Source: Candidatus Zixiibacteriota bacterium
Lineage (GTDB): Bacteria; Zixibacteria; MSB-5A5; JAABVY01; JAHJOQ01
Assembly: GCA_018820315.1 (NCBI GenBank)
Contig: JAHJOQ010000065.1
Span: 1 to 44,140, forward strand
DNA: 44,140 nucleotides
Direction: 5' to 3'
The translations under genes were made by a program, and so were the position numbers. This document shows, one piece after another, positions 25,125 to 34,319 of this stretch (position 1 is the first letter of the stretch; every line of letters starts with the position of its first letter). Under the pieces are notes generated by a model. It had not been told where the DNA came from and searched no databases. It saw nothing but the letters and a program-made list of their open reading frames with translations.

Positions 25125-26623
25125 TCATCGATCATAGCGGGAATTGTGTGAATGCGGGATTCCACTGCAACCTCGAAGCCTTCCGATGCTATCATCTTGG
25201 TCGTTGATGGTCCAATCGAGAATATCGGTACTGAAGCAAAGAGTTCGTGCGCCTCTTCACGAGTCAGATTTTCCAACACCCCCTTGAATGTCGAACCACT
25301 GGTGAAAATCGCTGCATCCGGCGGATATACGAACAGCTTCTCTTTGAATCCCTCAGGCCACTTGCAGAGGTCTGTATCGTAGACGGTGATCGGCAGGACT
25401 TCCGCTCCGGCATCGGTCGCCATCAACTCCACAGTATCACCAGCGAGTCCACCTCGCACTCGAACCAGAACACTGCCTTTTAGATCGTGAGATGAAATCA
25501 ACTCTCTGGCGAAAGCCGTCGCCGTTGCCTCTTTGGGCACGAAGTCGACTCTGATATGCCAATTGGCGATGGCCTCGGCAGTCGCACCTCCTACGGCAGC
25601 AATCCTGTACCCTGCCAAACACCGCAGATCGCCAAACTTATCCATAAGCTGCTGCATGAAGTAGCGCACACCATTTTCGCTGGTAAATACAAGCCAACGG
25701 TTGCTGTTACTGATGGCAGCAAATCTCTGCCAGGCATCGTCATCATGATAGTCGGAAGTCGTTATCGATGGATACGGCAACACTTCGGCGCCGAGCTCCC
25801 TCAGGCTCTGGTACATGTCGCGCGCCTGATCAGGAGATCGAGTAACGATCACACGCTTGCCCAAAAGTGGTCTCTGTTTCACCCACGAGAGACACGGCTG
25901 CAGATCAACCACCTCACCTATCACGAAAATCGAGGGCGATCTGACATGATGCTTCTTGACGACGGCAGGCAGGTCCTTCAATGCAGCGCTGAAGTATCGC
26001 TGGCTCGGTAGAGTGCCCCTCTCGATAACAGCGGATGGTTTGTCTGGCGACATTCCAAAATTGATCAGCCTCGTCGCGATTGTTTCTATCTCGCTTACGC
26101 CCATGTAGATAATGATCGTTCCATTCTCAGCTTTCGCGATCCACTCCCATGGCACCGTAGAAACAGCCTTATCCTTCGCCTTGTGTCCCGTAACAAATAT
26201 CACAAAGGATGCTTTCTCTCTATCAGTGCAGGGGATGCCGACATACGCCGGAGCGCCTACTCCTGCGGTGATACCCGGAATTATCTCGAAGTCGATGCCA
26301 TGCTTTCTGAGATATTTCGCCTCTTCACCCCCTCTGCCGAAAACCAAAGGGTCACTGCCCTTAAGACGAGCGACATTCTTTCCTTCATTGGCAGATTTGA
26401 CGAGAAGCTCGTTGATTTCGTCTTGCGGGATAATATGCTTGCCATCCCGTTTGCCGACATAATGCTTCTCCTGACCGGCAGGCAACGCGACGACGATCTC
26501 ATCGGAGACCAGATTATCGTAGAAAACGACGTCGCAGGTCTGAAGCAAGCGCCATCCCTTCAGAGATATCAGTTCAGGATCACCCGGTCCCGAACCAATC
26601 AGATATACTGTGCCTTTCTTCAT
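25082..26623 (-). CDS. cobA-hemD: Fused uroporphyrinogen-III C-methyltransferase / uroporphyrinogen-III synthase
   Basis: 513-residue two-domain enzyme of siroheme synthesis. The N-terminal half (about 1-250) is SUMT: VYLIGSGPGDPELISLKG, the P2 region VARLKGSDPLVFGRGGEE and PAYVGIPCTDRE. The C-terminal half (about 255-505) is HemD, beginning GKRVIVTRSPDQARDM and ending with SIGPSTTKMIASEG. HemD closes hydroxymethylbilane to uroporphyrinogen III, and SUMT methylates it twice to precorrin-2. It follows the Met8-type gene by 18 nt, so precorrin-2 oxidation and iron insertion are encoded alongside. The function fits cofactor supply to the dsr siroheme enzyme on the same strand. Confidence 0.95.
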   Translation of the reverse strand: MKKGTVYLIGSGPGDPELISLKGWRLLQTCDVVFYDNLVSDEIVVALPAGQEKHYVGKRDGKHIIPQDEINELLVKSANEGKNVARLKGSDPLVFGRGGEEAKYLRKHGIDFEIIPGITAGVGAPAYVGIPCTDREKASFVIFVTGHKAKDKAVSTVPWEWIAKAENGTIIIYMGVSEIETIATRLINFGMSPDKPSAVIERGTLPSQRYFSAALKDLPAVVKKHHVRSPSIFVIGEVVDLQPCLSWVKQRPLLGKRVIVTRSPDQARDMYQSLRELGAEVLPYPSITTSDYHDDDAWQRFAAISNSNRWLVFTSENGVRYFMQQLMDKFGDLRCLAGYRIAAVGGATAEAIANWHIRVDFVPKEATATAFARELISSHDLKGSVLVRVRGGLAGDTVELMATDAGAEVLPITVYDTDLCKWPEGFKEKLFVYPPDAAIFTSGSTFKGVLENLTREEAHELFASVPIFSIGPSTTKMIASEGFEVAVESRIHTIPAMIDDLVTYFEKKENPGR

Positions 26624-26641
26624 TCCGGTTTCCGATTCGCC

Positions 26642-27286
26642 TCATTCGTCATCGTTAAGCATATCGTTAAGCTCGCTCTCGATTTCGTCCGGGGATTTCA
26701 TCTTGATGATCGCATTCCAGTCTGCGGAAAGAAATCTCTCGAAGCATTCCAGCCTCTTCTGTGCATCGTCTTTGTAGCGAGCTTGCACTTTCTTGCGAAA
26801 AGTATGCGCGTACGTGGATATTTTGCCCCAGTGCTTGGGGAAAATGTCGTCGAGAATCCCGCGCAGATGTCCGGCAAGAAAAGGCGCCTTGCCATCTGTC
26901 GACACACTCACGGCCAGATGCTCCCGCTTGACCACGGCGGGAAAAATGAACGTGCAGAGCGCCGGATTGTCGACTACATTTACAAGTACACCGGCAGATT
27001 TGCAGTCCTCGAATACTTGTTCGTTTACCGCTCGATTATCGCAGGCGGAAATCACCAAGCCATAATCCGCTGCTTCTGATGGATTATAATTGCGCTTCTC
27101 CAGCTTTACTCTTCCGGATGTGGCATAGTAATCGATCTTGTCGGTGACCTCGGGCGCAACGACTGTAATGTCTGAATTGTAATCCAGGAGATTGTCGATC
27201 TTTCTCAAGGCAATGCCACCGCCACCAACTACAAGGACACGGCAGTCTTCGAGGGATACGTTTATCGGCATGTACTTTGAAGTCAT
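26642..27286 (-). CDS. Precorrin-2 dehydrogenase / sirohydrochlorin ferrochelatase (Met8/CysG-N type)
   Basis: 214 residues, the usual size for the stand-alone bifunctional enzyme. NAD-binding motif VLVVGGGGIALRKIDNLL (about 17-34), the acidic strand end TVVAPE, and the catalytic-region Asp106 in LVNVVDNPALC, matching the Asp that serves both oxidation and ferrochelation in Met8p/CysG. It completes siroheme from precorrin-2. GGAG before the ATG; 24 nt after hemA and 18 nt before cobA-hemD, forming a compact tetrapyrrole operon. Confidence 0.93.
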   Translation of the reverse strand: MTSKYMPINVSLEDCRVLVVGGGGIALRKIDNLLDYNSDITVVAPEVTDKIDYYATSGRVKLEKRNYNPSEAADYGLVISACDNRAVNEQVFEDCKSAGVLVNVVDNPALCTFIFPAVVKREHLAVSVSTDGKAPFLAGHLRGILDDIFPKHWGKISTYAHTFRKKVQARYKDDAQKRLECFERFLSADWNAIIKMKSPDEIESELNDMLNDDE

Positions 27287-27310
27287 ATCTTTTCTCCGTT
27301 CTGTGTCTCT

Positions 27311-28525
27311 CTACTTCTCCGGTTCAGTCTCCGCCCTGACCTTCATCGCCAGCAGCCTGTTGATCAGTCGGCGCGAAGCCTTATCGACAGCATACTGCAT
27401 TTCGGGACTCAGCTTCTTGATGACCGGCCCGAATTCCTCGTGCCTGATCGCTTCGAATGTATCACCAAATCCGTTGTACAGCGGCTCATGAAGCACATGA
27501 CTGTACCAGTACATGAACTCATCCAGCCTGCGCTCGATGATAGCCTCAGCCTCCGGAATGGATTCCAGGACTTGCTTCTGATTCTGTTCGACGAATCTCC
27601 TGATGTCTTCAAGATCGAGAATCTCGATATTAGTAAGCTCATCGATATCTGATTCGACATCTCTCGGGACGGCCAGATCCATGACAATCCGCCTGCGACT
27701 ACTGCCGGCGACACCGGCGGCACGCATCATCTCCTTCGTGATGATCGGTACTGGTGAGCTTGTGCAAGTCACGACAACGTCTGCGCGCCCGAGCAGCTCC
27801 GGCAGTTCATCGAGTGTGTGAGCGGACGCAGCGAACTTCTCAGCAAGTGCAACAGCCTTTTCCCGAGTCCGATTTGCAAACATGAATCTGCACTGATCGT
27901 CGCCTGAGAGACCCGCAGCCGCTATGGCTATCATTTGATTGACGCCGATAAACAGGACGGCAGGGTTCGTGTTCGCTGCGATCTTTGATTTCAAGAGACT
28001 TACAGCCGTGCCACTGACGGAGCAGGCTCCCTTGCCGATTTCGGTGTCCGATCTTACTGCCTTGCCGACGCGGAATGCCTGATGAAACAGGCGATGGATA
28101 ATCTTGCCGGCAGACTTCACCGAGCAGGACGAGCTGTAGGCGTCCTTCAATTGCCCAACAATCTGATTTTCGCCTATGATCATCGAATCCACTCCTGCCA
28201 CCACTCGAAACAGGTGCTCGGCCGCCTCACGACGCTTCATTGTGTAGAACTTATCCAGAGCATCCGCGATGTGTTGATTCTTGAACTGCGAATAGAAGCT
28301 GAGAAGGATGTCTGCCGGTTCTGCCGATTTCTCGAGGACAAGGTAGAATTCAACTCGATTGCATGTGGACACGATCACTGATTCGAGCACACCCGGCAGC
28401 TTGCCGAGAATTGCATTTGCTTCGGCGATCGAATCGCGATCCACCTGCAACGGCTCTCTGTCAGTCAACTCTGAAGTCTTATGGCTGATACCACATACTA
28501 TCAGTTTCCAGCTTGCCATTGCCAT
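27311..28525 (-). CDS. hemA: Glutamyl-tRNA reductase
   Basis: First committed enzyme of C5 tetrapyrrole synthesis: reduces Glu-tRNA to glutamate-1-semialdehyde with NADPH. 404 residues with the N-terminal signature CGISHKTSELTDRE (11-24), catalytic Cys55 in IVSTCNRVEFY, GENQIVGQLKDAY (about 117-129), the NADPH-binding region and a C-terminal dimerisation helix. Two ATGs are possible (28525 or 28519). It sits 39 nt after the CoA-disulfide-reductase gene and is followed by the siroheme genes. hemL, hemB and hemC are not in the window. Confidence 0.95.
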   Translation of the reverse strand: MAMASWKLIVCGISHKTSELTDREPLQVDRDSIAEANAILGKLPGVLESVIVSTCNRVEFYLVLEKSAEPADILLSFYSQFKNQHIADALDKFYTMKRREAAEHLFRVVAGVDSMIIGENQIVGQLKDAYSSSCSVKSAGKIIHRLFHQAFRVGKAVRSDTEIGKGACSVSGTAVSLLKSKIAANTNPAVLFIGVNQMIAIAAAGLSGDDQCRFMFANRTREKAVALAEKFAASAHTLDELPELLGRADVVVTCTSSPVPIITKEMMRAAGVAGSSRRRIVMDLAVPRDVESDIDELTNIEILDLEDIRRFVEQNQKQVLESIPEAEAIIERRLDEFMYWYSHVLHEPLYNGFGDTFEAIRHEEFGPVIKKLSPEMQYAVDKASRRLINRLLAMKVRAETEPEK

Positions 28526-28564
28526 TGAGTCAGCATCTCCAATTAGCTTCTTGTATTATCCAGT

Positions 28565-30247
28565 TTACGACAGCGAAGCCTGTGTGCCGCCACCAATCAT
28601 GGTTACATTTTCAAAGCCCGCATGCCTCAGAATGAGTGAGGCCTGATAAGATCTTGGTCCTCTCCGACAGACTATTCGAATTTCCCTGATTCTGTCAAGC
28701 TCATCAATGCGTAGTCTCAGCTCACCGAGAGGAATGTTCACCAGAGTACAACTTCCCGATACCGGCCACGGTTCCGAGGAGAATTCTTCTGTCTCGCGAA
28801 CATCGAGAAATACAACGTTATCGGCCGACTTGTCAGCCGGGCCGACGATCTGCAGACCCTTCTCTCGCGCGATTGCCAAAGCCGCCATCTGGTGGAGCGG
28901 ATCAAGCACTTCGGAATATGGCGGCGCATAGCCATGCTCAAATGCCAGCAGATCATGAACCGATGCCCTGCGCTGCAGGAAAGACGAGAACACATCGATC
29001 CGCCTGCAAATGTCACCTGCGCCGACAGCCTGCAACCCCAGCAGCCTCTCATCATCGGAAGAGTAAACAAGCTTCACGCTGAAAGTACCAAACTCCGGAT
29101 AGTAGTCAGGCTTGTCTGGGAAGGCTCCCCAAACCGCTTCAGCTCGAAAACCGGCAGCCTCAGCAGCCTTCTGAGAAAGACCAACCGCACCAACGTTTGT
29201 ATCAAATATCTTCACAAGAAACGCACCAACCACACCCTTAAACTCAGCGTGATTTCCGGCCAGATTTTCCGCTATCACCCGTCCGTGGCGATTGGCCAAC
29301 GATCCCATCGGAATGTATATCTGCGCGCCGGTAATCAAATGATGGGATTCGACACAGTCGCCCCCGGCAAATATATCCGGATCGCTTGTGCGCATGTGAG
29401 AGTCGACAACGATACCACCCCGATCGCCTATTCTCAGACCACAATCACGTGCCAGCGAAGTTTCGGGACTGACTCCGAGACAAAGAAAAACGTAATCGCA
29501 TGAGATGCTCTCTTCATTCTGCAGAAGGACTACCGGATTCCCGTCGCCGTCCAGATCAATGCGCTTGACTTGCATACCAGTCTTGATCGTGACATCCTGC
29601 CGCATCATTTCGCGCTCGGCTATCGCTGCCATCTCGGGATCGAGCACGTATGGAAGAATCTGGTTTTCTTTCTCGACAAGCACCGTCTCGATACCCCAGA
29701 GTCCCGCTGCGGCTTCCACAACTTCGCATCCGATGAATCCACCTCCGACTACCACAACTTTCCCGACTTGCCCGGTTTGGGCAGCTTCACGGAATGCCAC
29801 TGCATCATCCGGCTTCGTAAACGAACTGATCCTGGGACTCTCCGCCACGGGGAATGGAGGCTGCATCGGCGCCGCACCGGTGGCGATCACAAGCTTTCCA
29901 TAAGCGTGCTCAAGTACTTCACCAGTGGCAAGCATCTTAACAGCGGTCACCTTCTTTTCTCTGTCAATACGGATAACCTGGGCACCCGTGACAACATCGA
30001 AGCCTTTTGTGTTCTTGAAAAAGTCGGCGTCACGCTGCACATCATAGGAGGTCGCCGTCAGTTTCTGGAAGCTGTCGATATCACCCGACGCAAAATATGG
30101 CATACCACAGGTCGCATACGATACCAGACTCTCTCTCTGAAAAAGCGTAATCTTCACATCGGGCAACCTTCGCGCCAACGTAGCGGCAGTCTTTGGACCT
30201 GTGGCGACTCCGCCTATTATCACAAAATCTGATCTATTAACACTCAT
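28565..30247 (-). CDS. CoA-disulfide reductase-type flavoprotein fused to a rhodanese domain
   Basis: 560 residues. The N-terminal part is a pyridine-nucleotide disulfide oxidoreductase: FAD motif IIGGVATGPKTAATLARR (10-27), single redox Cys47 in YATCGMPYF, NAD motif VVVVGGGFIGCEVVEAAA and a second FAD motif in IFAGGDCVE. The last ~90 residues are a rhodanese domain with FLDVRETEEF and the active loop CRRGPRS (C527). Known fusions of this type (CoADR-Rhd, NADH-dependent persulfide or polysulfide reductases) reduce CoA disulfides, per- and polysulfides. Position immediately after dsrP suggests a role in sulfane sulfur handling with the Dsr system. Confidence 0.9.
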   Translation of the reverse strand: MSVNRSDFVIIGGVATGPKTAATLARRLPDVKITLFQRESLVSYATCGMPYFASGDIDSFQKLTATSYDVQRDADFFKNTKGFDVVTGAQVIRIDREKKVTAVKMLATGEVLEHAYGKLVIATGAAPMQPPFPVAESPRISSFTKPDDAVAFREAAQTGQVGKVVVVGGGFIGCEVVEAAAGLWGIETVLVEKENQILPYVLDPEMAAIAEREMMRQDVTIKTGMQVKRIDLDGDGNPVVLLQNEESISCDYVFLCLGVSPETSLARDCGLRIGDRGGIVVDSHMRTSDPDIFAGGDCVESHHLITGAQIYIPMGSLANRHGRVIAENLAGNHAEFKGVVGAFLVKIFDTNVGAVGLSQKAAEAAGFRAEAVWGAFPDKPDYYPEFGTFSVKLVYSSDDERLLGLQAVGAGDICRRIDVFSSFLQRRASVHDLLAFEHGYAPPYSEVLDPLHQMAALAIAREKGLQIVGPADKSADNVVFLDVRETEEFSSEPWPVSGSCTLVNIPLGELRLRIDELDRIREIRIVCRRGPRSYQASLILRHAGFENVTMIGGGTQASLS

Positions 30248-30250
30248 TTT

Positions 30251-30281
30251 AAAAACCTTGGGGTTGCCCTAAGGCAACCCC
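30251..30281 (-). terminator. Rho-independent terminator after dsrP
   Basis: On the minus strand a perfect 9-bp stem GGGGTTGCC/GGCAACCCC with a TTAG loop is followed by AAGGTTTTT. It lies 24 bases beyond the dsrP stop and ends four bases before the flavoprotein ATG, so it should end the dsrMKJOP transcript or leave the downstream genes to partial read-through. Confidence 0.75.
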
Positions 30282-30304
30282 CGTTGCAGTCGAATATCTA
30301 CAGT

Positions 30305-31516
30305 CTATGAAGACGACTTGGAAATGGCAGCCGCCATCTTTCTTTTCACTACGATCTCAGACATGAGATCCCGAACTCTGATCGAAACAGCAACTTTGTA
30401 TAGAATGGTGATTATCAGCGCACCGAGAGCGTAAATCCCCATCGAAATCATCAGTTCAGGGAATGTTGGTGAGTATTGAGTAATCGTCCCGAGCGGAGAT
30501 GGTATGAAACCGGTAATAACCATCGCCATACCCTTGTCAATCCAGAGCGAGAGAAAGAGCAGAACGCATCCGACAGAAAGAATTTTGAAATTGTTGCGCG
30601 ACTTCGGAGGAATCAGCAGTATCAGCGACACTATCGCCAGTATCGATGACAGCCACATCCACGGAACAAGATTCGAGTTGCCGTCGATTCCGACGAACAT
30701 ATACTTGAAGTGCAACAGATGTTCAGGGATATCACTATAGACGGCAGTGAAAACTTCCATTAGAATCAGGAATACATTGACAATCATGCCATAGGTCGCA
30801 ATTCTCGCCAGATTCTTGATGGCCTTATCACCCGGATCGAATCGTGATACATTTCTGACAATCAGACAGAGTATTACAAGCAGTGCCGGACCGGCTGCAA
30901 ACGCAGATGCAAGAAATCGCGGAGCGAGAACAGCAGTCATCCAGAATGGTCTGGCTGAAAGACCGGAATATAGAAACGCCGTCACGGTGTGAATAGAGAT
31001 CGCCCACGGAATCGAGAGATAGATGATCGGCTTCAACCAGCGGGGCGGTTTGATACCTTTCCGCTCGGCATCCATGGAGAACCAGCTAATCACAACGTTC
31101 AACACCAAGTACCCACTTAGCGCTACAGTATCCCAGAAGAGCAGCGAATTCGGCGAGGGATACAGAAGGAGGTTCAGACTCCGAAATGGCTGCCCGAGAT
31201 CGACGAATACGAACATAACACACATGATTACCGATCCGATGGCGACAAATTCTCCGAGAATTGTCACCTTTCCGAAAGCTTTGTAATCATGCAGGTAGTA
31301 TGGAAGCACGACCATCACTGCTGATGCCGCTACTCCAACGAGGAATGTCAGTTGGGCGATGTAGAATCCCCAGGCAACATCCCGTGAGAGGCCGGTGAGG
31401 CCAAGACCGTAACCGTATTGCCGGAGATAGTTGATCGTACCAATGCCGATCAGTACGAGAAGGAACGCTATCCATCCCCAGTATCGCTTATCACCTGTTA
31501 GTGCCTTTTCTATCAT
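30305..31516 (-). CDS. dsrP: DsrP, NrfD-family membrane subunit of DsrMKJOP
   Basis: 403 residues with about ten hydrophobic segments and the NrfD/PsrC family pattern, e.g. LSRDVAWGFYIAQLTFLVGV near the N-terminus and WAISIHTVTAFLYSG in the middle. As the integral membrane quinone-interacting subunit it is thought to pass electrons between the quinone pool and the periplasmic DsrO/DsrJ. Starts 7 nt after dsrO. Length and context match known DsrP. Confidence 0.94.
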   Translation of the reverse strand: MIEKALTGDKRYWGWIAFLLVLIGIGTINYLRQYGYGLGLTGLSRDVAWGFYIAQLTFLVGVAASAVMVVLPYYLHDYKAFGKVTILGEFVAIGSVIMCVMFVFVDLGQPFRSLNLLLYPSPNSLLFWDTVALSGYLVLNVVISWFSMDAERKGIKPPRWLKPIIYLSIPWAISIHTVTAFLYSGLSARPFWMTAVLAPRFLASAFAAGPALLVILCLIVRNVSRFDPGDKAIKNLARIATYGMIVNVFLILMEVFTAVYSDIPEHLLHFKYMFVGIDGNSNLVPWMWLSSILAIVSLILLIPPKSRNNFKILSVGCVLLFLSLWIDKGMAMVITGFIPSPLGTITQYSPTFPELMISMGIYALGALIITILYKVAVSIRVRDLMSEIVVKRKMAAAISKSSS

Positions 31517-31523
31517 ACCAACC

Positions 31524-32321
31524 TCACACTATGTAATAGACTTCAGGTTCAGTCCCGAGGCCTGGCTTGCGTCTTATCGAATAATTTGAACTCAACAACT
31601 TCCGCACTTCAGAATTGGGATCTCCGATATCGCCGAACGCGAGAGCTGGAGCGATCTCCGGCCTGTCTGCGAATCGCTTAGCGCAGGCTTCCACGCAGGC
31701 GGGCAACTGGCCTTTGGAGAGTCTCTCCTCACAGAAAGTGCATTTCTCGACAACGCCCTTCGTGCGGGTTGGGAAGTCGGGCTGGATTTCCTTGAGATGA
31801 GTTCTCGGGTCCGTCCAGTTAAAGCTGCGTGATCCATAGGGGCAAGCCACGATGCAATATCGGCAGCCGATGCAGCGGTGCCAATCCATCATGACAATTC
31901 CGTCCTGCTCCCGCTTCCATGTTGCCTTCGTGGGACACACTCTGACGCATGGCGGATTGTTGCAATGGTTACAGAGCACCAACGCAGGCGAGTGCTTCAC
32001 CTCATCGGGCGTGAGCTCATGTTCTTGTTCATGGAAAGCGTGCTCAAATGACTCTTTCCAGATCCACTTGATCTCCTGCTTTGGGTTGTCGATCTTCGGC
32101 ACATTGTGCGTGAGGTGACAGGCATCGACACACGCCGTACAGCCATGCTCTTCACGGCATTTCTTCAGATCGATGACCATTGCCCAGCGCTCAGCCTTGA
32201 GACCGCCTGTTTTTAGCCAGGACTTGGCGAGGTCGTCGCCCGCAAACACTTTCCCACCTGCAGCAGCGGTAAGGGTGGTGAGTCCGGCGGCCTTCAAGAA
32301 TATTCTCCTGTCGACGCTCAT
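31524..32321 (-). CDS. dsrO: DsrO, periplasmic iron-sulfur subunit of DsrMKJOP
   Basis: 265 residues. The N-terminus DRRIFLKAAGLTTLTAAAGG is a Tat-type signal (RRxFLK), so the folded protein is exported. Ferredoxin-type Cys clusters follow: CREEHGCTACVDACH, CNHCNNPPCVRVCP, CIGCRYCIVACP and CTFCEERLSKGQLPACVEAC, fitting several [4Fe-4S] centres. It overlaps the dsrJ stop by four bases (ATGA) and is followed 7 nt later by dsrP. Confidence 0.95.
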   Translation of the reverse strand: MSVDRRIFLKAAGLTTLTAAAGGKVFAGDDLAKSWLKTGGLKAERWAMVIDLKKCREEHGCTACVDACHLTHNVPKIDNPKQEIKWIWKESFEHAFHEQEHELTPDEVKHSPALVLCNHCNNPPCVRVCPTKATWKREQDGIVMMDWHRCIGCRYCIVACPYGSRSFNWTDPRTHLKEIQPDFPTRTKGVVEKCTFCEERLSKGQLPACVEACAKRFADRPEIAPALAFGDIGDPNSEVRKLLSSNYSIRRKPGLGTEPEVYYIV

Positions 32322-32704
32322 CTCACACCCTCCTTAGGCTCGACATGACAATCCCAGCAGTACGGCTGCACCCCCATGTAGTTGTGGCACTGATCACAGA
32401 AATCAGACTTGTTCGAATGACAGGACATACATGTATTCGAAAGGCTCATCTCAAACAGCCTGCCAGACTGCGCTTTGTAGGCTCGTACGTCCTGACGCAC
32501 GACCAGGTCTCGCCACTGGTTGAGGAGATCCATATGGTCTGTCTTCATGTAATCCGTCGCAGCAACACACTCCTTCTCCAATGTAATTATCTTCGGATCG
32601 GGTTGATATGTAGCCCTTCCGGCTGCCACATTATACCAGACCGGGAAAGATATGAGAGCGAGGAATATCAGCAATCCAATTATGATCTTCCCACCATCAT
32701 ACAT
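32318..32704 (-). CDS. dsrJ: DsrJ, membrane-anchored triheme cytochrome c
   Basis: 128 residues: an N-terminal membrane anchor (about 7-26), then three heme-binding CxxCH sites, CMSCH (92-96), CDQCH (103-107) and CWDCH (116-120). A conserved Cys46 in EKECVAATDYMKTDHM sits where the unusual heme-ligating cysteine of DsrJ is known from purple sulfur bacteria. The hemes face the periplasm. The start overlaps dsrK by 8 bases. Confidence 0.95.
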   Translation of the reverse strand: MYDGGKIIIGLLIFLALISFPVWYNVAAGRATYQPDPKIITLEKECVAATDYMKTDHMDLLNQWRDLVVRQDVRAYKAQSGRLFEMSLSNTCMSCHSNKSDFCDQCHNYMGVQPYCWDCHVEPKEGVR

Positions 32705-34316
32705 CTTCGCTGCCCTCCTTCCCGGCGAAAGGTTCGCCGCGCAGGTCAGTGTCCCTTGGCTTCTCCCCCTTCATTACTAGAGCATTACCCACAAGCTCGT
32801 GAACTCCGCCGACCTCGACACCGGGAATCCAGTATTCCAACAGACTTGGAAGAGTCGCCTTATCGATCGCGCACATGCAGAGCAGTATGTTCACACCATG
32901 CTTCTCATGAACATATTTCACAGCGTTAGCTCTCGGCAGACCGCCTCGCAGTCTCATCTCGAGATTCTCGTCGGTTCCGAGGCCTGCGCCGCTTCCGCAA
33001 CAGAAAGTCTGCTCACGAATAGTATTCTCTGGCATCTCGTGGAAATTGTTGCTCACAGAGTTGATTATGTATCTCGGCTCTTCAAGAAGACCCATCGCTC
33101 TCGCAGGATTGCACGAGTCATGGAAAGTCGGAATGAGGTGATCGTTTCGGCTCGGATCAAGCGTGATCTTGCCGTTCTTGATTAGATCAGAAGTGAACTC
33201 CGAGATGTGCACCATCTTCGTGGATTTCGCATTCTCGAATTTCGTACCGGTGATCGGAGATACCGGCTGCTCGAGAAAATCGGCAGGACCATTCAATGTA
33301 TCCATATACTGATGGAGTACGCGCCACATGTGCCCGCACTCACCGCCGATTATCCACTTCACGCCGAGTCTCTTCGCTTCCGCATAGATCTTGTTGTTCA
33401 GTCGCTTCATCGCTTCCGCAGAGTGGAACAGCCCGAAATTGCCTCCCTCGGAAGCATATGCACTCCATGTATAGTCGAGACCGACCTCATGGAACAGTGC
33501 AAGATATCCGAGAAGAGTGTAGTAATGCGGCGTTGCGAAGTAGTCGGCTGACGGTGCAACGAAGAGTATTTCCGCACCCTTCTTATTGATCGGAGCCTCG
33601 ACCTTGACACCGGTCAGTTCCTCCAACTCATCGACTGCGAAATCAATACTGTCTTTGAATCCGTGAGGCTGAATACCCAGATGGTTGCCGGTTCTGAAGC
33701 AATTCGCGACGGGTGTCGTGATCCAGTCGATGTTGAGGCCGACCATATTGAGAAGCTCGCGCCCCATCATAGTGATCTCGGCAGTGTCGATTCCGTAAGG
33801 GCAAAAAACCGAGCATCGTCGGCACTCCGTGCATTGGAAAAAGTAGTAGAACCACTCCTTCAGCACATCTACCGTCAACTCTCTTGCGCCTGCGAACTTG
33901 CCAAGAATCTTGCCTGTGGCAGTGAAATCATTCCTGTAAACTGATCTCAGCAGCTCCGCTCTCAACACAGGCATATTCTTGGGATCGCCCGATCCAATGA
34001 AGTAGTGGCACTTGTCGGCACAGGCTCCGCATCTAACACAGGTATCCATGAAAATCCTGAGTGTGCGATATTTGCCGAGCAGCGACTTGAAACCATCCAG
34101 TATTATCTGCTTCCAGTTATCGGGGAGCTGCCAGTCATCGTCAGTAGGCTGCCATTTCCTCGGATACGGAAAGTCTACATACTTCGAGCTAGCGGGAACA
34201 GCACCATAGTTGTAAAATCCTCGACGGAACCTGACCGACGGTTCCATCCAGTCCTTGTCGGGCGGGCCGTAGTCGATTTGTATGAGCTGCTCAGGTTTTG
34301 GTGTGTCTTCAGCCAT
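32697..34316 (-). CDS. dsrK: DsrK, HdrD-like iron-sulfur subunit of DsrMKJOP
   Basis: 539-residue cytoplasmic subunit related to heterodisulfide reductase HdrD. Two ferredoxin clusters, CVRCGACADKCHYF (about 92-105) and CTECRRCSVFCPYG (about 165-178), are followed by the CCG-domain cysteines in CGHMW, FHDSCNPARAMG and CCGSGAGLG that hold the special [4Fe-4S] cluster used in disulfide chemistry. It is considered the site where DsrC trisulfide or disulfide is reduced. Three nt after dsrM and overlapping dsrJ. Confidence 0.95.
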   Translation of the reverse strand: MAEDTPKPEQLIQIDYGPPDKDWMEPSVRFRRGFYNYGAVPASSKYVDFPYPRKWQPTDDDWQLPDNWKQIILDGFKSLLGKYRTLRIFMDTCVRCGACADKCHYFIGSGDPKNMPVLRAELLRSVYRNDFTATGKILGKFAGARELTVDVLKEWFYYFFQCTECRRCSVFCPYGIDTAEITMMGRELLNMVGLNIDWITTPVANCFRTGNHLGIQPHGFKDSIDFAVDELEELTGVKVEAPINKKGAEILFVAPSADYFATPHYYTLLGYLALFHEVGLDYTWSAYASEGGNFGLFHSAEAMKRLNNKIYAEAKRLGVKWIIGGECGHMWRVLHQYMDTLNGPADFLEQPVSPITGTKFENAKSTKMVHISEFTSDLIKNGKITLDPSRNDHLIPTFHDSCNPARAMGLLEEPRYIINSVSNNFHEMPENTIREQTFCCGSGAGLGTDENLEMRLRGGLPRANAVKYVHEKHGVNILLCMCAIDKATLPSLLEYWIPGVEVGGVHELVGNALVMKGEKPRDTDLRGEPFAGKEGSEDV

Positions 34317-34319
34317 CGT

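Noticed and set aside
26183-27079. 298-codon + strand frame opposite cobA-hemD and the Met8-type gene
   Set aside because: It is antisense to two certain enzymes, with no ribosome site and no recognisable domain.
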